The translations under genes were made by a program, and so were the position numbers. Under the pieces are notes generated by a model, which was not told the origin of the DNA, searched no databases, and was given only the letters and a program-made list of their open reading frames with translations. This document shows positions 27,241 through 39,178 of a stretch of 64,000 bases of DNA, piece after piece (within the stretch, counting starts at the first letter, position 1; each line of letters begins with the position of its first letter). Source of the stretch: Bugula neritina (Eukaryota; Bryozoa; Gymnolaemata; Cheilostomatida; Bugulidae); NCBI GenBank assembly GCA_964035545.1, contig OZ037765.1, positions 19,834,698-19,898,697 of the forward strand, written 5' to 3'.

Positions 27241-28039
27241 ATAAAAGTATTAACTACATTTAATAATTCTGTTCACCAAACGAGGCACGTCGCTTACACT
27301 AATTTAGTGGTCTAACGTGATTGCATCTTCAAGTTCAAGTAAGTATAATTAATAATAATAATTTAAATTAATATTTGTATTATAACTATAACTATAGGTA
27401 ATTTCAACTGTAAAGTAACAATTATTAATAAATTCAAAATGTTTTTCACTCATTTGTAATTTATTTCTAATCATAATGATATTTTGATAATCATATTATA
27501 ATTATTATCAATATCAGAGTTTTAGTTTTAAGTTTTATATAAATCAAATGATTATAAAATGTTTTTCGTTGATCTATTTCTAATAAAATTACTAGCTCAC
27601 AAGCCTGTAAATATTTCCAAACTATTAGTATAAGTATGGTCTATAAGATTTAGCTGATAAATATGATAAATGATTTATCATGAAGGTGATCATCATGATG
27701 ATTATGATTTTCCATTTCATGCTGCGCATTGTAAATATCATACAAAGGAACAATAATACAGTCGCTGACTTCAGCGAATCAAGCGATTCAAGTTTGATCT
27801 CTTCGCTTGACCCAATACTATCACTTCCGTCACTAATTTCCATTTCCCATCACATAGATGGAAGATGCATTTCATTTCAATATTTCCTACTTTTGCAAAA
27901 TGAAAATTTAAATAAACCACGCCCCTGCAACTTGGGTTTGCAGCAGAATTAACTGAATTTTAGGCTTCATCAATGTTATATCTTTTTTAGTGATAGTTGT
28001 GTTAGTTCTTTTAAAACCAAGTACTGAAGTAATACTAGT

Positions 28040-28115
28040 TACTACTAGTACTAGTACTAGTAGTAGTACCAGTACTACTACTGGCACTGCTCTACTACTA
28101 GTAATACTACTACTT

Positions 28116-28156
<41 letters not shown>

Positions 28157-28240
28157 GCTGCTGCTAGAGTGCTACTACTAGACGTATTAGTAGACGTAGT
28201 ACTGTAGTAGTACTACTACTCGCTGCTATTACTAATAATA
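28040..28240. repeat. (CTA/AGT)n trinucleotide repeat
   Basis: An imperfect array of ACTAGT and CTA units culminates in an uninterrupted CTA run at about 28105-28156, with a short CTG interruption. The poly-Leu frame through it is a repeat artefact. Confidence 0.93.
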
Positions 28241-28259
28241 ACAGGCAATATAGTTATAA

Positions 28260-28391
28260 ATGTTGGTATAACTATAAATATTACTGATATTAAATATCAC
28301 TGTATTACTATTAGTATTACTATTACTATTACTATTAGTATAAGTATTATATTTAGTATTACTATTAGTATTAGTATTACATTTAGTTTTT
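28260..28391. repeat. Degenerate ATTAGTATTACT simple-sequence array
   Basis: Short hexamer-like units of ATTAGT and ATTACT repeat irregularly. Similar arrays flank the palindrome on its right (28558-28700) and occur again at 54.6-56.2 kb. Confidence 0.8.
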
Positions 28392-28557
28392 TAATATTAA
28401 ATATTACTGTATTAGTATTACATTTAGTTTTTTGACTGACTACTAGTACTCAGTAGCAGTACAGCTACTAATAATATTAGTAGCTGTACTGCTACTGAGT
28501 ACTAGTAGTTAGTCAAAAAAACTAAATGTAATACTAATGCAGTAATATTTAATATTA
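28392..28557. repeat. Near-perfect 166-bp palindrome
   Basis: The left arm, starting TAATATTAAATATTACTG, and the right arm, ending in its reverse complement, pair almost completely over about 80 bases. There are only a few mismatches (for example at 28410 and in the poly-T/poly-A tract) and essentially no spacer (centre near 28474). It would extrude as a long cruciform. Confidence 0.92.
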
Positions 28558-29104
28558 GGTAGTAATATTAATAGTATTTATACTAATATTTCTATTGTCT
28601 GTAACTGTTAGTATTAGTATTGCATCCCAATTAATATAAATATTTATATTAGACTTAGTATTACTATTACTATGAGTATTACTATTAGTATTACCATCAG
28701 TATTATACATATACAGATCATATTGTCTTAAGTCTACAAATAAAACTCTTAGTGCTTATGTAGCTGAAACATAGATTGTTAAATTAAATCATTGTTATTG
28801 TTTGCTCTTATCTAAAATTTTTAGTATTTTTTATGCTGATTTATGTTAAGGATCTGGTCACTTAAAATCTACTAACAGTTTTTTATCCTACAGTCAAATT
28901 ACACTATTTTTATATATCTATACACTAGTTAGTTAATATGAAATTAGCTAAAGTGATGTTAAAAGTAATCATCCCTATAGTAGAACAAGTTAGCATTAAA
29001 ATATTTTATAGCCTTTAATAAGTTTATACATGTAACTTATAAATGTTAACTAGTTAGTAGCTGTTATAAGTATCCTCACTGCATTCACTCTATTTTAGTA
29101 GCAT

Positions 29105-32100
29105 ATGGCATCTAAACTCCCTGCAGCAATTTCAGCGTCTCAAAAAGCTGAAAATGAAGTTGAGGCCAAGCATGACCATTTGATTACAGAACTCGAATCT
29201 TCCGAAGGTCACACTCCATCAACATTGCGGTAATTGTATTCTACTAACATATTAAAAAAATCTCTTCTCAAACACTGTGTTTTTAAGCTTCATATTATGG
29301 AAATGGATTTTTCATTTGTTGTTTTGGGAACAGTTGCATCGGATGAAACCACAGATCACAACACGCAGATCCATTCGCAAGGATTCATCGAAGCAATGGA
29401 AACACAGTAAATAAGCAGCACATGATTAATATTATGCTGTTGCATTTATATTTTAGAACAATTTACCATGATAATGAACATGAACATTTTGCTAAGAAAC
29501 TCGAATCCCGCATCAAGTTGCAGGATAAGGAGATTGAAAAGATGTGTCACCGCCATTATCAAGGGTTTATTGATGCAGTGAGAGAGCTGCTCCAAGTTCG
29601 TGGGCAGGCAAATTCTGTCAAAGTAATTTCTTAGCATTTCATTCTCTACTACAGAATTTTTTATATTATTTTTAGTTCTAACCTATCACACAGCCACCTA
29701 GTTATAAATTAAACAAAATAAAGTTAAAACTAGTTTTAATTAGCAAACAAAAAGCTACTAAATGTTGAAAATTTGTGTTTTGACACAGGTTTTTAACTAT
29801 CTTGCACATTTTTGTGTTCGCAAAAGGTGTACAACTTCTTATTCTACTCAGCTTAGCATTTTTACTTTCTAAAATGTATGCTGCAGGGTAAAAGAACAAA
29901 ACTACCTAAACTGTATTATTAGAATGTCGTTTCACCTTACATGCATGTTGATAGTGCATTTGATTCTTGTAACGTATAATTATTTTTTATTTTTCTGCTA
30001 GTAAAGATATGTACAAATGCTAGGTTAGAGAAAACTTTTACTACATATTTCATGTCAAAAATTCTTCAATATGATAAAAGAGAGACAGATCATTCTTGAT
30101 AGATCCCATGCTTCTGTATGTGTGCGGTATCTTTTTATTTTCATAACTTGCAGCCAAGGTTATGATTTAGTTGATTAGGAGGAATGCACACTACTTACCT
30201 GTGTCATTTATCCCATGTTCTAGGATGATATAGCCCTTGTGGATAGCCAGCTGCAAGACTCTAGTAAACCTTTAATCTCCAAAGCAGAAGAATTGATTGA
30301 GTGTCGGAAAACTCAGAAAAATGCGTGCTCTGTAGTAGAAACATTAGAACTAGCACTTCCAGGTTTGTCGATTATTGTAAGACTTGGTCCGGTTATGAAT
30401 ATTCAGGTCCATTAATGTATTTCCAGTTAGGCACATTTTATTATGCATTTCATTAAACCTCAGAAATCATCAATTAAGTTATTCATTAGAACAAATTGAC
30501 TTTATGGCAGCGAGGGCATTATCCTTTACGACTAAAATCAACTTGTAAATTTGAGTTAGCAAAGTACAGAATAGTGGAATTGTTTATCTATAGATGAAAA
30601 AATTTAAATTCATGGATTGCCTGCAGTGGTTTTGCTTAAAACCGAGTGCAGTAGATGGTATTATTTTAACTCTACAGTTAGTTTCCTCAGCTGATTTGAG
30701 ACTCTCAATCTAATTTTACTTATAGAGGATATACATATGTATTTTGTATATTCTCTAAGGATAGTATTATATCATATTCCATACATTACATACTTAATAG
30801 AATAAATAAGCTTAGCTACTCTTAATAACCAAACATAATAATCTGTAGTTCGAAAACTTTCAAAAGTTATTCAATGAGCCACTTGAGCAATTATTTAGTC
30901 ATGTAAAACGCCAATTTTGATTTCAATTATGTTATGCAATAGTAAACTTATCATTACAGTTGCAATGTCTATTATTTAGTCAAGTAAAATATCTTATAAA
31001 AGAAAAGTATACAGCAGTGAGCTGAGCACTCATTCAATTCCAGTTGATAGTTTAATGGATAATTAGTGCAATTTCCAATTCATAGTAAGTAATTGATCAT
31101 AGCATTGCTAAGTTAACATTGAAATTCAGATAATAGTTCTAGAATTTTATTTCGCAAACTATTCTATAAGGTTTGTTGCAAGTTCTAGTTTACATCTTTT
31201 ATGGCAATTGTTTGCGTTAAAAACATCCGATGTTGTACCCCAGTAGGGGTGGAAATAGCAGTTAATTTATAATTCTCTTTTTACAGTTCTGGAAATGTAC
31301 TCCAAGTTGCAGGAACAGATGCTAGCCAAAAGGTCAGTTAATGCTGTAAACAAACTTGCTATAATATACATTGCTTTGTTGCTATTGTAGATTCGACATG
31401 AAATTAGCCAGTAAGATTTTTTAGTTAAACTATGTATATCAGTCAGCCTACTAACACGATTTTCAATGTTGGTGCAAGTACAAGAGCTAAGTACAATGCT
31501 TTTGTGTAGTTGTTGTGCTTAGGAGTTAGTAAATGAAGAATCACTGCTTGCTGCTAATTATGGCATAAATTTTTAGGTTTTACCCACTAATGTTTGGTAT
31601 TTGTGATGTACATGGGCATATAATATATTTATATATTTTTGAAATATTCATGGATCAAAGCTTTTAGCCAAATGTTACGATTTAAAATTATCTATCTTAC
31701 TATAATTTTAATTCTAAAATATTAGTCAAACAAGATTGTGCAGTGGTTAGAAAATAACCATTATGCATATAGTGTAACTCTCTTGTGCTCCAATTATAAT
31801 GCCTATAAATGAACAGCATTCACTTACTACTTTTCTCAACAGGTATTATCCTGCGTTGAAAACTCTGGAGCAGCTAGAGCACACGTACCTGCCACGTATA
31901 TCTAGATTCAGGTTTACTCAGCGCATGTGCTCCACCATACCAACTATTAGAACCCAGATCAAAGAAGCCTCCATGTCTGATTTGAAAGACTTCCTGGAAA
32001 GTATTCGTCGTCACTGTTCAAGGGTGGGGGAGGCTGCCATGATACAGGTTAGTGCGGCTTTTGCGGAAAAATCTTTACACATTAACCCTTAACTCATTTT

Positions 32101-35100
32101 TAATTTTTCTTTTTAATTCATATAAACAAGTATGAAAATTCTAAAAGGTTTTTAACTTGCTTTTGCTATTTTCTTTATTTTTGTTCTTGATTGAAATTAT
32201 GTATCTAACTTTTTGACACGCAGTCTTATTTTCTCATTAGAATAATTTCACAAACTTACACCTTAATTTCTAAGCTGCTTAAATATTTGTCATTCAAGAT
32301 GGCTGTCAGATCCAAAATGGATGAGAATTTAGCCCGAAAAGTTTCCAAGAAGCAGACTGCCAATCCGATGAATCCCTTTGCAAATATGGAGGCTAATCAG
32401 GAAGATGAGGAGGTAGCAACTCCAAACTCTTGTGTTCACAATTTTTCTGCTCGCATTCACCTTTTTATATACTTTTTTGATTACTCATAAAAATAGATTT
32501 ACAGTACTTTTTAACTGTTGCTATAATTAAGTTAGAGCGGTTGAATACAAACTTTATGTTTTGCCAAACTTTCTCTCTGTTGACAAATTTATTGAGATTC
32601 TGAAACTATTATTTTGTGCACTTTAGGCCCCGAGTCCACAAGACTTGGTTGATTTTTCTGCTGTTTACAGATGTCTGCATATCAACACTGTTCTGGTGAG
32701 TTGAATTTTTTAGCCTTTGATTTTAGCAATATGCAAAGCTGTGATGGACTTGAAGTATATTTTAGCCTGTGGTTTCATGTTCAATATATTGCTAGGAAGT
32801 AGCAAATATTTGAAGCCAGCTTTAATAACCTACCAAAATTTAAATCAGTGAAATCAATGTTAGACAATACTAGCTCTCTTAGTTAATGCAACAAATTTCT
32901 GTTTTATTTTTATTTATTTTTTATATTTAGTTGTAAAACATATAAAATCCATGAGTTTTTTTTGTGTTGAAAAAGCTGAAATAGGCAATGTTGAAATATA
33001 TTTACACAAGGTTCTTCTTATTGAACCAAGCTCTCTGCCAAACTAATGGTCTGCATTGTTTTATTCCAGTTGATGTGATAATACTATTATACAAAAATAA
33101 GAGTATGCATTTGGTTTCACAGGGTGCTAGGGACCAGTTTGAGTCGTACTACAGGAAGCAGAGGCGACACCAGTGTAGACTCGTGCTTGACCCTCCAGCT
33201 AACATGGGGGAAAATCTTAACGGTTACAAGACATACTTCCACAATATTATAGGGTGAGTCATGCATGGTAATATATAATAATATAGATGACCTATTATAG
33301 AATAATTGCGGCTAGCAGAATTTGGATATCATCTTCAACTCAGTCAGTCTATAATATAGGTTAAAAGCATTGTTTATTCCACTTTCAAATTGATTAATTT
33401 ATCACAAAACATTTGGACAGACCTTTAATAACATATTCGCAGCATATAATTTGTTACAGCCAATGTTTTTGCACACATTTTGCACGATACTTTTCGTTTG
33501 TATTTATTTTGTATCTACATTTTTGTGAATTTTCTTGTCTTTAAAACTTGTTATATGCATACATTACATGTAATAAATATACTTTTGTAGATTCTTTGTT
33601 TGCGAAGAGCACATATTGAACACGTCTGGCCTGGTCACTAGGAACTACATAGATGAGTTGTGGGACTTGGCTGTACAGAAGATTGTGGGACAACTGAAAA
33701 CATACTCAGCCTATTGCACTGATGCATCACTCAACTTGAGCATCAAAAATACAATTGTACTGTTCTGTCATACCATGAAGGTGTGTTTTCTATGTCTATT
33801 CTGCTATTAGTGTTAACTTTACTTAGGTTACTGTTACGTATAATTATGTTTTGTAGATTATAGTTTGTTGAACTGTAATATCTTTATTATAGTCTTCAAT
33901 AAGGATGCAATGCTATATAACTATCAGGCATATTATTTTCAATGTTCCCATTACTGTCTAGCCTAACAGTAATAAATATTAGTTATAAATAAATAAATTC
34001 TCGTTCACGGTTTAGTTGTCAAAAAGCATATTAGATTATTTTAAAATTAAATTAACTAGATGTATTTTTTGTAGCTTCAAAGCAAACTGTAATAGACACT
34101 TATATTTTGAATACTTTTCATTATTCTTTCAATAAATGATAGTAAATATTTGCACTTGTATCCACGATGGTTCTGCTGCAGGGCTATGGGTTTACAGTGA
34201 GCACCTTCTATGACCTGCTGTTGGAGGTCAGAGATCAGTACACAGAGATACTCATGTTGAAGTGGGTTCACGTCTTCCAGAAGATCTTCGAGGAGGACGA
34301 CTACACGGCTATACTAGTGAGAGACGAGGAAGAATACTATTACATCGTATCCAAGTTTCCTTACATCAATGAGAAGTTAGAGAAGGTTAGCGGATGTTTA
34401 GCATCATTTTATTTTTTCATTTGAATTGTGGCTTTTTGACAGCTCTGTTGATTTTTTGATCATATAGTTGAACCATATTTAACTCAGCAGTTTAATAAGA
34501 TATATATTGTTTTATTGTATTATTTTATTTTGCTTGTTGCCAAAATTTGTTGAGTGTAATCATCATGCGTGATTATATTATGAATTTTTATTGTATTCTC
34601 AAGCTTCTTGCACTAACTGTTGGTATATGCTTTGTTTTTTTTACAGGCAAAGTTTCCAAAAAGGTTTCCTTTTTCACAGATGGTTCCCAAAGTCTATGGT
34701 CAATGTAGACAGTATATCTACGCCTGTCTCAAGTTTTGTGAAGGTTAGGGACATGTCCAGTGTTCATTGCCGTGCCTATTTTTTTGTCCTTTCCCCAAAG
34801 ATGAAGTGGAAATAAAATATTATCTAATACTTGTCGTATAGTTTAGTCAGTTGGCAAGTTACCCAATTGTTTTCTCTGCAGCAACTATCACAGTTTATTG
34901 AACCTCAATTTTTTAAACTAACATTTTTCAGACTGTACAGTTCTTCTAAATGATAAATTTTTACTTTGATTCATTTGAAGTTGTTTCCTTTATTTTTACC
35001 ATGCATTGCAATATGCTAAGTTTAAAATGGTTTTTGAAATTCTTTGCAAAATTATGAAATGGAATGGTAATGGGTGGTTATACTGATGTCCCATCTAGAC

Positions 35101-38100
35101 TAAGTATTATACATGTGCTAGTAGACTATATTAACTTGTTACGTTTTGTAATGTGTTTCACAGGACTCCATCTAAGTCATACTGAAATAGACGACATGAT
35201 ACGACGCGCTACGAATGTTCTGCTCACTCGCACTCTCAGTGGTTCCGTGTCGGTCCTGCTGCAGCAGCCAAACCTCTCCTTGCTGCAGCTCATACAGATA
35301 GCAGTCAATATGAACTACCTGGAGAAGTCATGTGACTATCTTGAGGAGTTCATATCCAACACTACTGGGTCTGTCCTCCATATTTACTCCCATAAGATGC
35401 ATATATCTAAAGTTGTTTTACCTTATTGATAGTGTGCTCTACGTGAATGTGTTAGCCTTAATACCTTAGCTGTAGTACCTTGCAATTGCAAGTGCAGATA
35501 ACTTTCCATTAAGATAACCCACTGGAGTCCCGGTACTGCTAGATCTCACTAATATTGTCATTAAATTTCCTATCTGTTAATAGTTACAATCTTGGTGAGA
35601 GCTATTTTGGCATTAGGTTTTTTACTCTGCCTTGAGTTATGCTTTCAACACGGCTTAAGGATTTGAAAGTACTGCATGAGCAATTGTGATCAGCTGACCT
35701 CAGCATCACCAATGACCTTCATGAGATTTATCCTTTCATTCCAACATAGTTTTAGGTTGCAGCCTGAAATAAGTAGTATTTTTTCACTCTAGGATTGTTT
35801 GTTGTTTAGGATTTGGCTGCTCTTGTCTCTTATCTAGTACTAGGAATTATTTTGGCTAATTTGTTCTGTTACTAAAAGGGTTAAATTTATGGACATGCTA
35901 TAGTACTTTTCCATGTGTATTAACTTCTTGTGGGGTTTACAGGGCTGAAAAGGACAGTGTACATGCATCTCGCCTCCGTGGAACAGCCATGTTTAAAGAT
36001 GCCAGAAATGATGCCGAAGAAAGAATATATAGTCAAATCAATGAAAAAGTGGATGATTTCTTTGAAATAGGTAAGTGCAGGACGCATCTAACTTTAGAAC
36101 ATAAGTTTTTTTTACAATACTTTCAACATCATTGGCTGGCTAACTAGTCTTTGCAAGCAAAATATGTTGACACCTGTCATTTCTGTGCAGGTGTTTGTGC
36201 TGTGACATGTTTCACCACAATAACTGCGGTTCATCAAAACACTCCTATGTGTAAACTATGAAAGTACTGCTCATTCAGTGTGTATAATATATACTGTCAC
36301 TTACAGTAAATCAAATGTTTCTTTACACAGCTGAGTATGAATGGAACAGGCCAGAATCTACAGGCATGGCTAGTGGCTATGTCACAGATCTAATTGCCTT
36401 CCTTCGCTCAACATTTCAAAGTTTTTCCCACCTCCCTGTGAGTACTTCATCTCTATGCATCAATGATTAATTTTATTAAAATTCGAACTTGAAGGCAATA
36501 ATATTGTAATATAATTTTGAAGTTGTTCTCTCTTTTCCATTTAATATAGTCATTCTGCAGCAATACTTGTAATCTATTTTTCTTACTCATTAAGCTAAAA
36601 TTATAAAACTGTTGCAGAAAATTTGGTTAATGATTCAAATATGAAGTAGCGATTTTAGAAGTTTAAAAATAACTAGTGCCAAACTTCTTGAATTTGAACA
36701 ATCTCTTTCAATTACCATGACCTCTTATGGCTTGCAGTAGATCTCATTGCCAACCAACTTTAGTGGTTAACTAATATGCTTAACAACTGTTAACAGTATT
36801 TCAATTTCATCAGATTTTGCACCTTTTATTTGAATTTGACAATTGAGTTGGGTTTGTAGTGATCTATGCATTTGATGGGTACTACTAATATGCTATGCTC
36901 AGTGAATAGTAGTTATCTTACCTTTACTTATTATATTATTTAGTATAAACTGGCCCAGACTGCTTGCATGTCAGTGTGCAAGCACATTGCCGACACTCTG
37001 AAGGCACAGCTACTAGATGACAATGTCAAGCAGGTGTCTGTTGGTTCTCTTCAACAGTTGAACCTTGACCTTGTGCAATGTGAAAGTAAGTTTCTAACTA
37101 AATCATGCTGCCTTGCTTTATCTGCAAGTTGACAAATTAAAGTAGTTAACTTTTATTTCAATTTATAGGTTTGCTCTTTTAGAATAGATTTCAGGCATTA
37201 GAAAAATAATTTATTTACTTTATATATTGTTCTAAGTATAGAATATTATTAGAAAATATTGCATGTTTTGTTGCACCAAAAATTCTATAAATTTGCAGCC
37301 TCAGCTTATGTTTGCATGATAATATTTTGGATATGAAGGAAAATGGGACATTATATAATACTGATATCTATTTTAGTGTTTGCTAGTTCTGAGCCTGTCC
37401 CTGGAATGAATGATGGAACTTTGCAGTTAGCATTTGTAGAGATGAGACAACTCTTAGACTTAGTTATATATGGAGACTGGTCATCATATATAGCGGATTA
37501 TGGCACAGAAAGGAACAAATATGCTCGGGTACAACCGCAGACGGTGCTTGCCATTCTTGATAAGTACGTTACTCGAAATTATAGGCGTGATTGTTTAATA
37601 GACCCTTTTCAGAGGTCCTCGATATCCCCTTTACAATAAAGAGTTGTGTCCTCCCCAAGTGAATAGGTTGAACCTTTGTATAAAGAGCAAATTCATTAAA
37701 AATTTAAAGTTTGGCTGCTACTTAAAATTCTAACTATGCTATAGAATTGTTCTTTTAGGAGATTGATATTTTAGTTTAAGCACACATATTAGCAGTTCAA
37801 AAAACAATTTGAAAAATATTTCTTCATGAAATATTTTGAAGAAAATAAACTTGAAAACATTTTTGTGTTTTTGGTTACTGAGCAATGCTGAAGTGGCACT
37901 TCAGCATTGCTCAGTAACCAAAACCACAAAAATGTGTTCAAGTTTATTTTCTTCAACAATTTTTATTTTGAGAGGACACAACTCTTAACTGTAGGGGAAT
38001 CTTGGGAACCTCTGAAAAGGGTCTATTATACTACAACAATATCAGAAAGTAGAGTGTCTAATGTTAGAGGGGTATGCAGTAGTTATACTATTACTACAAA

Positions 38101-38373
38101 GGAAAATATTTTATGATGGTGACAATGAAGCTTTACATTTAATAGATTATAAAATGGATGACTTGTTTTAATAAATTTTCATTGATCACGATGTAATAGG
38201 TTGCCATAGCGAATTGCATGTTTAATATACTTGCTGTTTACTGTAGAATGAAAGCCAGTGGACGTAAGCTCAATAATTTCCTAGATTCATTCTCTCGTTC
38301 CAAGAAACCTGAAAAGGACAAGCAGCAGCTACTAGAGACTGTAATGAAACGAATCAAGGCACTCAATCCGTAG
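29105..38373 (+). CDS. EXOC6: Exocyst complex component 6 (Sec15)
   Basis: Subunit of the exocyst, which tethers secretory vesicles to the plasma membrane; Sec15 is the Rab-GTPase effector. Exons: 29105-29229, 29457-29622, 30224-30362, 31287-31332, 31843-32047, 32299-32412, 32627-32695, 33123-33253, 33591-33780, 34182-34385, 34647-34743, 35164-35368, 35943-36070, 36331-36437, 36944-37085, 37377-37563, 38247-38373. Every junction keeps phase, giving 793 residues (human about 804). Landmarks are the N-terminal helical IEKMCHRHYQGF block, YYPALKTLEQLEHTYLP, MSDLKDFLESIR, QDLVDFSAVYRCLH, YIDELWDLA, LLTRTLSGS, LEKSCDYLEEFI, DLIAFLRSTFQ and ADYG. The acidic linker before QDLVDFS is shorter than in vertebrates. 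Whether it is the EXOC6 or EXOC6B paralogue cannot be decided; invertebrates usually have one. An AATAAA at about 38585 may end the transcript. A fold-back element sits in the last intron. Confidence 0.96.
37599..38025. mobile_element. Fold-back element family A, copy 1 (in last EXOC6 intron)
   Basis: A 427-bp palindromic element. Its ends TAGACCCTTTTCAGAGGT and the inverted copy ACCTCTGAAAAGGGTCTA are perfect inverted repeats. The centre, at about 37885-37925, is a second strong hairpin (GGTTACTGAGCAATGCTGAA and its complement). The termini start and end with TA, suggesting TA target choice as in Tc1/mariner-type MITEs. No coding capacity. Confidence 0.88.
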
Positions 38374-39178
38374 TGACAGCTAGTGCATTATATTCCTTAA
38401 TTTATAGAAAGCATTTGATGTATGCGGACACCTTAGCTATAGTCTCCCGAAATAATACTATATGTTATATCATGTATATTTTTCTACCATTAAAATATTT
38501 ATGTTTTTATAAATAATTTCATTTCACTATTGCACTTTTCCTGAAAGGAATAACTTCATTTTGTTATTCACATTTTATGCTACTAATAAACAAGAACAAA
38601 ACAAATGGTAAAATAGAGGATGTTTAAACTACTAATAATATGTTTTCTTATTTAAAGTTTTATTGATAGTTTTTAATTGGTAAGCAATTGGATCTATTGA
38701 CAATTCGTAGCATACAATATAATGCAGTTATGTTCTATGATTTGATGATAACTTGATGGCAGCAATAGTTGATCAATCAGTTTTATTAGTAAAATTATGT
38801 GTGACTTTTCCTTGGTTATGGATAAGTAATGCGTTATAGATGGTAAATAGTAGTCATACTGAATATTATCAGTGCCCCCTCTGAGCTAGTATCTCCACTC
38901 TCTTGCAGCTGGCAACTATTATCTTAATGTTTTACCTAAATGGAACTCGCCAATATTTGCTCGACTATTATGACGTTCGCATCAGCTGTTTACCGTTGAT
39001 AACTCTACCTTATCATTTGTATTGCAAATAACGTGTTGCCAAGCGCAGATTCTTATTGCAGAGATTATGTAGCAGTGCACTGACAGTCTCAAAGGTGAAA
39101 AATGCAGGTCTCTGCGTGACTTGCTTCGTTATATTTATTTTGAATTTTGTCTTGTGACTTTCTAGTTTTTCTGCATCT
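38374..39178. other. Intergenic, EXOC6 3' UTR to GPCR 5' flank
   Basis: This 0.8-kb interval separates two genes on the same strand. It holds the EXOC6 3' UTR with a possible AATAAA at about 38585. No coding sequence is evident. An in-frame TGA lies about 25 bases before the GPCR ATG. Confidence 0.55.

Larger units (their letters stand above)
27241..29104. other. Repeat-rich intergenic DNA upstream of EXOC6
   Basis: No supported gene. It consists of ATT/AAT-rich DNA, a CTA trinucleotide block, a long palindrome and degenerate ATTAGTATTACT arrays. Towards 29098 a TCTATTTTAG acceptor suggests that the first coding exon of EXOC6 is preceded by a spliced 5' UTR exon lying in this stretch. Confidence 0.55.

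Noticed and set aside
27990-28181. Frame ending in a long poly-Leu run
   Set aside because: Translation of a CTA microsatellite, with no splice or start context.
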